A DNA stretch of 64,000 bases. It comes from an uncultured Proteiniphilum sp. GTDB taxonomy: Bacteria; Bacteroidota; Bacteroidia; Bacteroidales; Dysgonomonadaceae. The notes under the pieces were generated by a model, which ran no database searches, had not been told where the DNA came from, and was given only the letters and a program-made list of their open reading frames with translations. This document shows, one piece after another, positions 1-9,002 of the stretch. The position numbers and the translations under genes were made by a program. Positions within the stretch are counted from its first letter, which is position 1; each line of letters begins with the position of its first letter. The stretch is taken from NCBI GenBank assembly GCA_927407015.1, contig CAKMJT010000008.1, positions 1 through 64,000 of the forward strand, given 5' to 3'.

Positions 1-90
1 GCGATTATCATTTTCCTGTGTGTAATGATGTCCATGCTCGTTTCATACCTCCACAAAGGTCGAAAAAATAATGGATATGTGCAAATTTAA
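1..90 (+). other. Possible C-terminal end of a truncated-by-window ORF
   Basis: Frame 1 is open from the window edge to a TAA at 88-90 and encodes 29 residues. They read as a hydrophobic stretch followed by a basic tail (ending GRKNNGYVQI), which would fit the end of a membrane protein. Too little is visible to name a family, and it may be chance. From 91 to 379 I see no convincing gene; a 61-codon ORF at 71-256 has no recognisable features. Confidence 0.2.
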
Positions 91-365
91 CGATTTGAGC
101 ATCAACGGATTAAAGGCTGTTTCCAGGCATTTTGGCGAGACCTGCACCTCTTATTTCGGAGGGTCATTCCAAAATTTTTTGAAGGCCTGCAATGCCCTCC
201 AAATAGCCATCAATAAGCTGATATATAACAACTTCGATACATGGATAGCGGCATGAGGAAAAATTCAAAAAAGTTACAACAGGATGTAGACAACCCTGCG
301 ACATTCTTCATCATTGGTCAGGAAAAGGGTACCTGAGTAGTTACAAAATTAGGGTTTGGGCTTAA

Positions 366-402
366 AACACCTTTCCGCATCAATATTTGAACACCTTTCC
401 GC
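366..402. repeat. 13-bp direct repeat at the 3' end of the oxidoreductase gene
   Basis: The 13-mer AACACCTTTCCGC occurs at 366-378 and 390-402, 24 bp apart. One copy encodes the last residues of the oxidoreductase and the other lies just past its stop codon. It looks like a small tandem duplication of the gene end. Confidence 0.7.
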
Positions 403-1738
403 CAGCAACCACCTGCTTCAATTTTTCATCGAACGTGGCACGTTGCCCGGTGCGTAAAGCTGCTGTTACCATGATATCGGCGATGGAATGGCTGTAGCCT
501 GCTTCTACAGGAGCATTTGTTTTCACATTGTGATTGCGTACGCAGTCCATCCAGTTTTTCATATGGGCATTTGTCAATGGATCAGATCCGGTATCTGAGT
601 CGGTTTCAACAGTTATTTGTGGCAGTTCGAAAGTATCCAGTAAGAATGGTTTCATCCCCATAGCGGTTGCATGATTTTCTGTCAAACCACCATCACTATT
701 CACCACATTTGTATCCAAATCCAGTTTGCCGCCGTTAGAAAAATACCACTCCTTGGTACCTCCGGACGAGTTGGTTTGACGTGATGAATAGATTACCTGA
801 AATCCGTCCCCCGGTTCTTTTTCTTTTTTGTGGCCATAATCAAAGACGGCAGTCATGGTGTCAAAATTGGTTCTTCCGTCGTTCCACATGTAAATGCCCC
901 CATTTGCTACAACCGACCGAGGATATTTTAATTCCGAGAACCAGTGTACCGTATCTATCTGATGAGCGAGCCATTGCCCGGGAATGCCGGAAGAATACGG
1001 CCAGAAAAGACGGTACTCGAGATACTTGCGGGGATCCCACGCCTCGTAAGGACGATTCATCAGGAATCGTTTCCAATCGGTATCCTGTTCCCTGATTTCT
1101 TTCGTAAGTTGCGGCAGGCGCCAGCGTCCCGGCTGGTTTACGTTCCAGGTCATTTCTACGGCAATAATTTTCCCGAATTTACCCGATTTGATATAATCAT
1201 AAGCAGCCTGATAGTTTGTTCCGCTGCGGCGTTGTGAGCCTACCTGAATCACTTTATTGGTTTCTTTGGCGGCTTTCAACGCGAAATTGGCATCGTCCAT
1301 CGTTTCTGCAAACGGTTTTTCCACATACACGTCGCATCCGGCTCTTACCGCTTCGGCAGTGTGCAGCGCGTGCTGAAAATCGGCCGTACTGATAATCACA
1401 GCATCGGGCTTTTGGGACCAGAGTTCATCGCTGTTTCTGGCAGTTCTGATGCTGCCACCGGTTTGTTCTTTATACCATGCCTGTCCTTCATCCCGTCTGC
1501 GATTCCAGATATCGCAAACTGTATAAAGTTCGAAGTTCATTTCTTTTGCATATTTGAGAAAAGATTTTCCGAGCGAGCTTCTGAATCGATTGGAAAATCC
1601 CAATATACCCACTCTCACTTTATCGTTGGCGCCAATGATGCTGGCATAGCTTTTTGCCGACATATTCATCGTGCTTCCCAGCGTGATTCCGGCCACTCCG
1701 AGTGCTGATTTTTTGATAAAATTTCTTCTTGTTTCCAT
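380..1738 (-). CDS. Gfo/Idh/MocA family oxidoreductase, exported
   Basis: The product is a 452-residue NAD(P)-dependent sugar or cyclitol dehydrogenase-like protein. I chose the ATG at 1738 because it gives an N-terminus with a twin-arginine type signal (RRNFIKK at residues 4-10, then a hydrophobic stretch). An upstream in-frame start would add 38 unlikely residues. The Rossmann segment VRVGILGFSN lies at 41-50, and the family EKP motif is at 140-142, where the lysine normally binds substrate. Tat-exported members are common in Bacteroidetes glycan loci and may use a tightly bound cofactor in the periplasm. The neighbour upstream is a DUF6807 protein, a frequent companion. The substrate is unknown. 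Confidence 0.88.
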   Translation of the reverse strand: METRRNFIKKSALGVAGITLGSTMNMSAKSYASIIGANDKVRVGILGFSNRFRSSLGKSFLKYAKEMNFELYTVCDIWNRRRDEGQAWYKEQTGGSIRTARNSDELWSQKPDAVIISTADFQHALHTAEAVRAGCDVYVEKPFAETMDDANFALKAAKETNKVIQVGSQRRSGTNYQAAYDYIKSGKFGKIIAVEMTWNVNQPGRWRLPQLTKEIREQDTDWKRFLMNRPYEAWDPRKYLEYRLFWPYSSGIPGQWLAHQIDTVHWFSELKYPRSVVANGGIYMWNDGRTNFDTMTAVFDYGHKKEKEPGDGFQVIYSSRQTNSSGGTKEWYFSNGGKLDLDTNVVNSDGGLTENHATAMGMKPFLLDTFELPQITVETDSDTGSDPLTNAHMKNWMDCVRNHNVKTNAPVEAGYSHSIADIMVTAALRTGQRATFDEKLKQVVAGGKVFKY

Positions 1739-1918
1739 ATTACTAATTGTTAAATTGTTTTTTAATCGTTTCCATAGCCATTGGTATTTGTGTGTCAAAA
1801 TCCTGCCAACGGGCTTCGATAGTATGCTACCCTTATAACCTGATTTTTTCAATGCCCTCCATTTTCCATTCTCATGTGATAAAGGTCTGCAAGCAATTGG
1901 AACTTCTTCATTTTATTT

Positions 1919-2947
1919 TCAGTGATTAAAATTGTTGGCTATATTTTCTATTTGAACATCAGAAAGATCTCCTTCGATGACAATTTTATGTCTGAAAGTG
2001 ATTTTTTCTCCTTCTTTCAGCGAAATTTTCACGGAAGGAGCATCTTTATCTACCGCTTTCCCCGCCAGGTTATTCATGGCAAAAAGGCCATAACCCCGGG
2101 CATGGGACCATGCCGGATAGTTGGGGTTTTTCACGTGATCGAACATCACTACCGTAATCACTTCTCCCTCTTTTTCAGCACGCAGGGCTACCCACGGACT
2201 TCTTTTGCCCCACACATCGCCGCCGGTCAATCCTTCGGCATTGCGGTAAACGCCATTGACGCCTTCGTTATTTAAAACCGGCACTTCAGTTACATTTCCG
2301 CTGGCATCCAGAAATCTGCCGGGTTCGGTTGCCGGTTCTTCAAAAGCCCTGTCCATGCGCATACCCAGTAATCCCTCTTTGTTTTCGGTGAAAGTCACCT
2401 GCATTTGTGCGGTAAGTTCGGTAGTCCTGTCGATGGTGCGAATACCATTTTCTTCGCTGAAAACGAAAGTGGATTTTTCGTTTAAAAGCACCTCACCGTC
2501 ATTATTTACCCAATCGGAACGGGTAATCAACGTGCCGGTTTTCGGGTTGGTTTCCACAATTTCCCTGAATTTTATGGAACCGTATCGGCGTTTGTCTTCC
2601 GGTTTTATGGCAAAGGAGTTGTTCCAGAAATCCAGTCCGTTTACATCGCCAAAGTTAAACCACAAGCCCACGTGATGCGGATGATCGGTGCGTTCAAAAG
2701 GACGTGGATTAATGGGGTATCCGCGTGTAATTTCCTTGCCGGATGCTGTAACAATCGGATACAGTACCTGTTTTTCCAAATTATCCGGATAGATGTAGGA
2801 AGTGAAATATTTATGATCAATAAATACATCTACTTTTTTATGGATGTTATCTTGTTTAAAAGTAACTTGTCCGTTCATACTGGCAGCATTTATCAAAAAG
2901 CATGATAAAGCCAGAAAATAAAGAAGAAATAGTTTTAATGCTTTCAT
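1919..2947 (-). CDS. DUF6807 (PmoA-like) secreted protein
   Basis: This is a 342-residue protein with a Sec signal peptide (hydrophobic residues 6-21). I chose the start at 2947 because it puts MKALKLFLL directly before the hydrophobic core. The motif DHPHHVGLWFNFGDVNGLDF, around residues 88-107, is typical of the family annotated as PmoA-like or DUF6807, seen in polysaccharide and sugar-acid loci of Bacteroidetes and Planctomycetes. The biochemical role is not established; the histidine cluster suggests a metal or ligand site (inference). It follows the GH92 region and precedes the oxidoreductase on the same strand, so co-transcription with the latter is likely (180 bp gap). Confidence 0.8.
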   Translation of the reverse strand: MKALKLFLLYFLALSCFLINAASMNGQVTFKQDNIHKKVDVFIDHKYFTSYIYPDNLEKQVLYPIVTASGKEITRGYPINPRPFERTDHPHHVGLWFNFGDVNGLDFWNNSFAIKPEDKRRYGSIKFREIVETNPKTGTLITRSDWVNNDGEVLLNEKSTFVFSEENGIRTIDRTTELTAQMQVTFTENKEGLLGMRMDRAFEEPATEPGRFLDASGNVTEVPVLNNEGVNGVYRNAEGLTGGDVWGKRSPWVALRAEKEGEVITVVMFDHVKNPNYPAWSHARGYGLFAMNNLAGKAVDKDAPSVKISLKEGEKITFRHKIVIEGDLSDVQIENIANNFNH

Positions 2948-3093
2948 ATTTTTTAATTTAAAGTATACATTAATAGTCAATTTTTATAAGGTTGTTTATA
3001 ATAATCTGAGTTATTCTAAAGAATTTCCCGAGGCTTGCCTTAGTGTCAATTTAATTTAATTAGTTGATTACAAGCTTTCTGTCGCCTGCGGAG

Positions 3094-5262
3094 CTAGCGG
3101 GTTTGGATCAGCAGTTCTTTTCCCTGCTTTAGCAGCTCGTGGGTGATAAACCATCCTTCAATCGGTTCATTGCCGTAGCTGATCTGCTGTATCTTCTGTC
3201 CTTTTCCTTTTTTTCTGATGGTAAAGGTGGTCTTCTTATCCAGCTGGAATTTCACTTTATCGAACAGGGGAACAGAAACAATATATTCGGGATCAGCCGG
3301 TGAATAAGTGTAGAGGCCGATCGCATTGAACACGTACCAGGCCGACATTTCCCCGGCATCGTCCATCCCTGCATAGGCAAGTTTATCGGCTCCCATATCG
3401 TAGAAACGGTTCATGATGCTGTCGAGCACGCACTGCGCTTTCTCCTGTTTGCCGATAAAGTAGTAAGTATAGGGTATCGAGTGGGAAGGCTGGTTGCCGT
3501 GGCAGTAATTCCCGATGAAGCTGGTCATATTGTGCGCCTCATAGCCCCGCCAGGGTTCGGTAAAGAGGGAGTCGAGTTTTTTTTCCACTGATTCGTGGTC
3601 GGGATAGAGAGCAATCATCCCTTCCGGATCGTGGGGAGCAAAGAAAAGCGAGTTCCAGGCATTCGCTTCCCGGTACATATAGGCGAAATAGGGGTAGTAG
3701 GGGTCGAAGTCGGCAATCCAGTCGCCATTCTCGATTTTTCCCCGCCAGAAGCCGGTGGAGGGGTCGAACAGGTTTTTGTAGTTCCCGGAGCGTTTCATCA
3801 ACATCCGGTAGTTGGCGCTATCCCCCACCTCCTTCGCAATCAGTGCCGTGGCGTAATCGTCGTAGGCATATTCCACCGTCTTGGTGACGGCAGCCTTGTA
3901 CTCATCCCAGGTGGGTACGTTGAAGGTATCCTTTTCGGCAATCCAACCTCTTTCAATGTATTCATCAAGATAAGGTCGTCCTCCCTTACCCGGCACGGTA
4001 GCGTTCTTGAGCAGGAGTTTGTAGGCGCGGTTCAGGTCGAACCCTCTGATGCCGCGCAGGTAGCTGCCTGCTACGAAAACCGAGGCGTGGTCACCGTGAA
4101 AGAAGGTCGGCATGTAGCCGTTGCTCTTCTCCCCCCTGTCGATGATCGACCGGATGATGTCGGTGGTGACGTCGGGTGTGAGCATTCCGAGCAGTATCAG
4201 TTTGTTGCGGTAATCATCCCAGAAGGATGGATTGGTATAGTAGCGGAAACCTTCATTCACCATATTACCCCGTTCGTCGGTGAAATCACCGTTCACATCG
4301 CTGCGCAATGCCGGCCACAGGAATGAGCGGTAGAGGGTGGAATAAAATATACCCTTTTCCCGTTCTGTGCCGCCCGAAACCCTGATTTTTGACAGCAGCC
4401 TGTTCCATTCTTCATTGGCCTCTTCTTTCACCTCGCTGAAGTTCTTCTCTATCATCTCCTGCTCCAGGTTCATCCTTGCATTCTCAATGCTGACAAACGA
4501 GAAGCCGATTTTCAGTTCCAGTGGTTCGTTTTTGTCATTTTCCCCAAAGTGAACCACCGATACCTCATGCTGGTCATTTTTGAGCTGTTTAATATCTTCA
4601 ATCGGATAGTTGGCCACCGCATAGAAATAAATTTTACCCTCCGCATCCTGGAATCCGGTGAACACCTTATCGCCCGTTTTTTGAATGGCCCATTCCCTGA
4701 CACGATTGTTGGTACGTGTCATGTCGGCAATCAAGTGCTTCGGACTGTTGTCAGAGAAGCTGTACCGGTGATAACCGCAGCGCAGGGTGGAGGTGAGCTC
4801 CGCATTGATCCCGTATCGCTCCAGAAAAACCTGGTAATAGCCGGGTCGGGCCGACTCATTCTCATGGCTGTAGCCGGAGGCATAGTCCGATGCTGATACC
4901 TGGCCTGCTACCGGTAGCAGCGGCAAGTGCAGCAGGTTCCAGTGTCCCTTGTTGGTGTGGGCAAATCCGTAGATGACCGTGTCTTCGTACTGGTAACCGG
5001 CGCCGCTCCTGAACTGTGTCACCGGGCTCAGCTGCACCATGGCATTGGGACGCGAGGAGCCTGGGAAGACCTCCGCCCCCCAGGTGCGTTCTTTCCAGGT
5101 GCGAACATATCCCAGATCTTCCGGCTCCCACAGTGTGGCTGTCCCCATGAAAGGGTTTACATAGTCGGTGAGTTGTTTTTCGGTAGTGCCTGTGCAGCTC
5201 AGTAGAAAAATAGACAGAAGAGTAATCGGTGATATCAGATTCATCTTCAATATCATTGACAA
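3094..5262 (-). CDS. GH92 family alpha-mannosidase-type lipoprotein
   Basis: The 722-residue protein begins with a lipoprotein signal (lipobox ending LLSC, Cys23), so it is probably anchored to the outer membrane or periplasmic face. The family landmarks are in order: DYVNPFMGTA at the N-terminus, a FPGSSRPNAMVQLSP stretch, HGNQPSHSIPYTY, and DDAGEMSAW at about 634-642. The last holds the acidic residues that GH92 enzymes use as catalytic base and for Ca2+ binding. GH92 enzymes are exo-acting, calcium-dependent alpha-mannosidases. The residue before the DD pair is Met rather than the usual Asn, so linkage specificity is uncertain. Its 5' end abuts a broken toxin gene, and a near-identical 73-bp copy of part of its 5' coding region lies about 600 bp upstream. 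Confidence 0.9.
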   Translation of the reverse strand: MSMILKMNLISPITLLSIFLLSCTGTTEKQLTDYVNPFMGTATLWEPEDLGYVRTWKERTWGAEVFPGSSRPNAMVQLSPVTQFRSGAGYQYEDTVIYGFAHTNKGHWNLLHLPLLPVAGQVSASDYASGYSHENESARPGYYQVFLERYGINAELTSTLRCGYHRYSFSDNSPKHLIADMTRTNNRVREWAIQKTGDKVFTGFQDAEGKIYFYAVANYPIEDIKQLKNDQHEVSVVHFGENDKNEPLELKIGFSFVSIENARMNLEQEMIEKNFSEVKEEANEEWNRLLSKIRVSGGTEREKGIFYSTLYRSFLWPALRSDVNGDFTDERGNMVNEGFRYYTNPSFWDDYRNKLILLGMLTPDVTTDIIRSIIDRGEKSNGYMPTFFHGDHASVFVAGSYLRGIRGFDLNRAYKLLLKNATVPGKGGRPYLDEYIERGWIAEKDTFNVPTWDEYKAAVTKTVEYAYDDYATALIAKEVGDSANYRMLMKRSGNYKNLFDPSTGFWRGKIENGDWIADFDPYYPYFAYMYREANAWNSLFFAPHDPEGMIALYPDHESVEKKLDSLFTEPWRGYEAHNMTSFIGNYCHGNQPSHSIPYTYYFIGKQEKAQCVLDSIMNRFYDMGADKLAYAGMDDAGEMSAWYVFNAIGLYTYSPADPEYIVSVPLFDKVKFQLDKKTTFTIRKKGKGQKIQQISYGNEPIEGWFITHELLKQGKELLIQTR

Positions 5263-5353
5263 GTTTTAAAGCAACCTTCTTACTTTTCGTTTTATAATAA
5301 TCCCAAATTTCATTAACCCTCAAAACGGCTTTTTTAGACCAGACTACATCCAT
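5234..5353 (-). pseudogene. ParE/RelE-type toxin, truncated to its N-terminus
   Basis: From the ATG at 5353 about 40 residues read as a typical ParE/RelE toxin start (MDVVWSKKAVLRVNEIWDYY, then KVALKLVNDI). After that the frame runs into GH92 5' DNA and resemblance to a toxin is lost. A functional toxin of this family is about 95-105 residues, so roughly 60 are missing. The GH92 start codon lies inside the remnant. The antitoxin relic directly upstream overlaps it by 10 bp, as in an intact operon. Confidence 0.7.
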
Positions 5354-5588
5354 GTCTCCATCTCTTTAATAAAATCGTCATGCTTTAAACCATTACCTTT
5401 TAGTACATCTTCTGTTGCTTCCGCAACTTCTTTTTTAAGCTCTTCAATTGTCATAACCGCAGGACGGCGAGAAGGAGAGACGGATTTTTTCAAAAATGAA
5501 CGGACTTTTTAATAATATCTATATCGTCAATATCGACAATGGATTCTATTAACTTTGCCTTTTCTATATATAAAACATCTTTATCCAT
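5344..5588 (-). pseudogene. Frameshifted antitoxin partner of the ParE-like toxin
   Basis: Two short reading frames lie end to end. An ATG at 5588 encodes 32 residues (starting MDKDVLYIEKAKLIESIVDI) before a TGA. A second frame, with an ATG at 5454, encodes 36 residues (starting MTIEELKKEVAEATEDVL, ending in a Trp-Met pair) and stops at 5344, overlapping the toxin start. Together they resemble one antitoxin of about 75-80 residues, of the type paired with ParE in Bacteroidetes, broken by a 1-nt-type frameshift around 5485-5500. Alternatively the downstream 36 residues could be translated alone. Confidence 0.55.
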
Positions 5589-5710
5589 AGTTCTGAATTT
5601 TAAATTGATAATCAATACAAAGTTATTTTTTTTTATTTACGAATCAAAGAATTGGGTATAATATTCAAAAATTGTTGGGGAAACTGACAGCAAATAGTTT
5701 ATCGTACATA

Positions 5711-5839
5711 TCACACGTCTTCCGGCTCCCACAGGGTGGCTGTCCCCAGGAAAGGGTTTACATAGTCGGTGAGTTGTTTTTCGGTAGTGCAGCCAGATAA
5801 AACGAGCAACAAAAGAATAATCGGAGGGACAAGTTTCAT
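5711..5839 (-). pseudogene. Second GH92 gene reduced to its first 42 codons
   Basis: The ATG at 5839 opens a lipoprotein signal (ending LVLSGC) followed by TTEKQLTDYVNPFLGTATLW and EPEDV, then a stop. After the signal peptide it matches the intact GH92 gene, at DNA level 71 of 73 bases between 5718-5790 and 5117-5189, but the two signal peptides differ. The rest of the enzyme is absent, and the sequence below 5718 is unrelated AT-rich DNA leading to the toxin-antitoxin relic. It looks like a decayed tandem paralogue. Confidence 0.85.
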
Positions 5840-5984
5840 TTTATTGCAGAAATTATTGAACTGAATCGTAAGGAATCTGACAGTCGGATAAAAATTCCTG
5901 TTCACTGCAGGTTAAAAAGAATCAGTCTCCCTTCTTATCTGTTCTGTCAAAAATAATTACAGTTGCGAAAATAAGCAAAACAAA

Positions 5985-7238
5985 TTAATTTTTGAAATGT
6001 TTCCCGGCGAAATCCAGAAAACATGCCCAGTCGTATTCGGTTACATCATGCTTTCCGGCCCTGATATGATAGCCGATATCTCCCATAATTGGTTTATGCA
6101 GCCCCGGCATCTTATCCTGGTTAATCGTTTCCAACCCGTATAACCGGTACACCGGGCCGGCGTCATAAGCGGCCAAAAACTCACCTCTGGGATCGGCCCA
6201 CAGGTCTTCTTCTGCGCTGGCCACGTAAACCTTGCGAGGTGCAATCAGGGCGAGCAGCTGATGTTGGTCAACCGGCAGCCATTCTTCCTTGTTGTTGTAT
6301 TGATGGAAATTTTCACAGAACCAGTGAGGAAAAGCTTTGTTGATGATCTCGATGGTCTCCCCGAATTTTCTCCTGAAAAGCGCTGCGCCCCCACAACCGG
6401 AGTTATTGGATATGACAATACGGAACCGTGGGTCCTGCGCACCGGCCCAGAGTGCCGCCTTTCCCTGGCGGGAGTGTCCCATGATGGCTATTTTGTCGGT
6501 GTCGATCTCTTTCTGTGTTTCCAGGAAGTCAACGATCCGGCTGGAACCCAAGGCCCAGGCGCCGATAGCCTGCCAGTCGTCAGGAGCTGTCTTTTGGGGA
6601 TCATATCCCGGAAAAAGGGAAATCACACTGTGATCTTTCAATTCCGGCTTATCGGGGAAGATATCATGATAACACATTGTGGCAACAGCATATCCCCGGC
6701 CGATGATCATATCGTAGGGCCACCGGTTCGTCTGATTCCCTCTCTCCCAATCCGGGTGGCCCGGTTCTCTCACCAGTCGGAGGCCGGGAGAATAAAGAAT
6801 GGTTGTGTCTGTGGTAGTGCTGTGGTTTCCATTAAAATTGTATCCTACAAACACCGGCACTTTCCCTTTTGGTTTATTTGGGATATACATCAATAAGATG
6901 GCTTCCGTTTTTTTGTTTCCGTTTGAAAAGGTAAACTTCACCTGTCTGCAGGTTGCTTTACCACCCAGTGCTTCAGGGTTTTCTGTCAATAGTTCGTGAT
7001 AGACATCTATGCTTTCAGCAGGTGTGCGACCGTACACGTGGGAGGCAAACAGCTCCATCAGTTCCGGCCTTCTCTGTTTTTCCCACTCTTCTGCTGTAGT
7101 GACCATCTCCCCGTTCTGACACTTCAGCAGTTCAGGAAGAGTGTAAGCAGGTACTTTTGATTCATCGTAATTCACATTCTGTTGTGCGTATATGCTCGTG
7201 ACAGCGAGACATAGAATGAAGTAAGTCAGATTTTTCAT
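5985..7238 (-). CDS. CE15 glucuronoyl esterase
   Basis: The 417-residue alpha/beta hydrolase has a Sec signal peptide (cleavage probably after IYAQ, near residue 19). The nucleophile elbow GHSRQGK at 254-260 places Ser256 in the CE15-type motif, followed by the conserved arginine and lysine. A downstream acidic pair (SAEEDLWADP, Glu343/344) and His397 in GKHDVTEYDW complete a plausible triad. CE15 enzymes cleave the ester between 4-O-methyl-glucuronic acid on xylan and lignin alcohols. This implies that plant hemicellulose is a substrate of this region. It is 4 bp downstream of the GH-A hydrolase on the same strand, so the two are likely co-transcribed. Confidence 0.85.
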   Translation of the reverse strand: MKNLTYFILCLAVTSIYAQQNVNYDESKVPAYTLPELLKCQNGEMVTTAEEWEKQRRPELMELFASHVYGRTPAESIDVYHELLTENPEALGGKATCRQVKFTFSNGNKKTEAILLMYIPNKPKGKVPVFVGYNFNGNHSTTTDTTILYSPGLRLVREPGHPDWERGNQTNRWPYDMIIGRGYAVATMCYHDIFPDKPELKDHSVISLFPGYDPQKTAPDDWQAIGAWALGSSRIVDFLETQKEIDTDKIAIMGHSRQGKAALWAGAQDPRFRIVISNNSGCGGAALFRRKFGETIEIINKAFPHWFCENFHQYNNKEEWLPVDQHQLLALIAPRKVYVASAEEDLWADPRGEFLAAYDAGPVYRLYGLETINQDKMPGLHKPIMGDIGYHIRAGKHDVTEYDWACFLDFAGKHFKN

Positions 7239-7242
7239 ACTT

Positions 7243-8577
7243 TTAAAACTCGATAATTATCGGATGATCACTCATAACCAGTGAAACGGAACTGTTTTTT
7301 TTCAGTGTCTTGACCGCAGCGGTGCCAATGGTAGGGTCATAAATTTTTACAGCGCGGTAAGTTTTTCCCAGGTTCACGGTAATTTCGTCAGTACCACTCG
7401 CAAAGCGTTCGCCCCACAGCACCAAACAAAACGTGCCGTCGCTTTTTTGCAACAGCAAATCATGTACAGTTTCCGGCTGATTGGGAATGGCATAATTCAC
7501 CGAACCGGGTTTCTCAATTGATCTTTTATCGGCGAGGATCGTTGTCAGGTTATGGAGGTAATGGGCTGCCTGATTTGGGGTGTAGTCCAGTTTGAAAATG
7601 GCATAACTTTCATGCTCCGTTTCGTTTGCGCGCGTTCGCAGGAGATAGATGGCCGTATGGCTCCATCCCCGTTTAAACTGAGAGAGGTACAAATTCATAA
7701 ACAAACGCGCCTGCATTTCCTCGTTTACGTCTTTACCCACAGGGAATCCCGTCTCCGTAGTCACTCTTGGCAGGGTTACAAGTTCGGACTCGGAATAACC
7801 AGTAAATTTTTTATTCCAGGTTATGCCAAAGTTCTTGTATAATCCATCAACGGGGCAGTCCGGACCGGGGCTGGCGCTCAACCATGTCTGGTTGTCATGC
7901 AGGCCAGGCCATCCGGGATGGGTAATGTAGTTGTGACAATTCGCGTAATCTGCATATTTCGTACCGGCCGGCATCAGTGTCTCCGCGTCTTCCGGGATGG
8001 TCAGGAACTGCAGCCCAACATTGTCTGTCTCAGCCCCGCTTTCTGAAATGGTCCAAACGGGGTAATCCTTTAGAACAGGGTCGTTTTTAACCGCTTTGTA
8101 TAAATCCCGCTGAAGCTTTGCCACAGGCAGCCACGATAAATTCCTTCCCCCTGTTTCACCCTGGTAGGTGATTCCCCAGTTATTGGGTTCGTTGTTTCCC
8201 TCTATGGCCAGCAAGGCGCCTGCCGATGCCAATTGACGGGATTGCCGGAGCAACCTGTCTATATCTGTGCCGCCGCTAAGGAGTCCGTAAGCAATCCGGG
8301 CACCAGTCTGATTGTGAAGGGTAACCATGTCCTGAACTGAAATTCCGTCTTCAAGCCCGCACCTGATAAAACGGATACCCGTGTAATTAAGCGCATCTAT
8401 TGTACCCTTTAGAGTCTCTCCCCGTCCGGTAATGCTGGAGCAAACGCCGAGGCTGTTAAGAAAATCATTGGCAGGAAAGGCAGTTACTCCTTCTTTGGCT
8501 GATCGAGATATAACATGCTCACTCTTGCATGAAATAGCAAGCAAACAAATATACAGCAAATAAAATATTTTTCTCAT
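7243..8577 (-). CDS. Putative clan GH-A glycoside hydrolase lipoprotein
   Basis: The 444-residue protein has a lipoprotein signal (LLAISC, Cys17). A TIM-barrel pattern is suggested by GNNEPNNW (residues 127-134), where Glu130 would be the acid/base, and by TTETGFPVG with Glu275 as candidate nucleophile. The spacing of about 145 residues fits clan GH-A. A C-terminal beta-rich segment follows. I cannot assign a CAZy family with confidence; GH39- or GH79-like are possibilities. The CE15 esterase starts 4 bp after its stop, so a joint role on decorated xylan is reasonable inference. Confidence 0.65.
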   Translation of the reverse strand: MRKIFYLLYICLLAISCKSEHVISRSAKEGVTAFPANDFLNSLGVCSSITGRGETLKGTIDALNYTGIRFIRCGLEDGISVQDMVTLHNQTGARIAYGLLSGGTDIDRLLRQSRQLASAGALLAIEGNNEPNNWGITYQGETGGRNLSWLPVAKLQRDLYKAVKNDPVLKDYPVWTISESGAETDNVGLQFLTIPEDAETLMPAGTKYADYANCHNYITHPGWPGLHDNQTWLSASPGPDCPVDGLYKNFGITWNKKFTGYSESELVTLPRVTTETGFPVGKDVNEEMQARLFMNLYLSQFKRGWSHTAIYLLRTRANETEHESYAIFKLDYTPNQAAHYLHNLTTILADKRSIEKPGSVNYAIPNQPETVHDLLLQKSDGTFCLVLWGERFASGTDEITVNLGKTYRAVKIYDPTIGTAAVKTLKKNSSVSLVMSDHPIIIEF

Positions 8578-8678
8578 GTGACACTTATAAGATTTACGTT
8601 GAGTTTTGTATGTAAGCCATGGGCCAAAACCGGCGTTTTTACAAATGGGGGGCTATTTGTAAACCAAGAATACTTTTT

Positions 8679-9002
8679 TTACCCGTACCACTCCCGTTTT
8701 CTGCCCTGTAAGTTGTTCAGTGTATTGATGGTGATGTTCACATCGTTTACAATCTGGAAATCGAACATTCCTACGCAAATAAAATCAGCGCCGTTTTGGA
8801 AGGCCCACCTGAAGCCATCTTCAGGAGAAATAGCGCCGGCAGCCAGCACTTTAAATCCCATCACTGGAACTTTGGCCTGCTCAACAAAGGCAGTGGTTTT
8901 ATCCGGGAACAGACAGAAACAATTGTCGTGAAACTGGTTGTGGTCAAGGTGTTTTGTACCATCTACTTCAAACGGCACCCGGTTTTCACGCGGGTGTGCC
9001 AT
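8679..9002 (-). pseudogene. C-terminal remnant of a TIM-barrel-like protein
   Basis: Roughly the last 80-100 residues of a larger protein are visible. They include VPVMGFKVLAAGAISPEDGF and NGADFICVGMFDFQIVNDV, which resemble the closing beta-alpha units of a TIM barrel. The nominal ATG at 9002 is inside the DUF5060 remnant in another frame, so it is not a true start. The N-terminal part of this gene is missing from the window. Confidence 0.6.

Larger units (their letters stand above)
5117..5790. repeat. 73-bp direct repeat (GH92 5' coding segment), two copies
   Basis: Copies at 5117-5189 and 5718-5790 share 71 of 73 bases in the same orientation, with abrupt loss of similarity on both sides. 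The 528 bp between them contain the toxin-antitoxin relic. Homologous recombination across the copies would remove that segment and swap the signal peptide of the intact GH92 gene. Confidence 0.85.

Noticed and set aside
71-256. 61-codon ORF near the left edge as a gene
   Set aside because: It has no family features, no promoter box and no neighbour that would support it.
3595-4326. 243-codon open frame opposite the GH92 gene
   Set aside because: It is the antisense shadow of a clear GH92 coding sequence and its translation has no recognisable features.
4862-5353. 163-residue fusion of toxin-like and GH92-region sequence as one gene
   Set aside because: Only the first 40 residues look like a toxin; the rest is GH92 DNA read out of frame.
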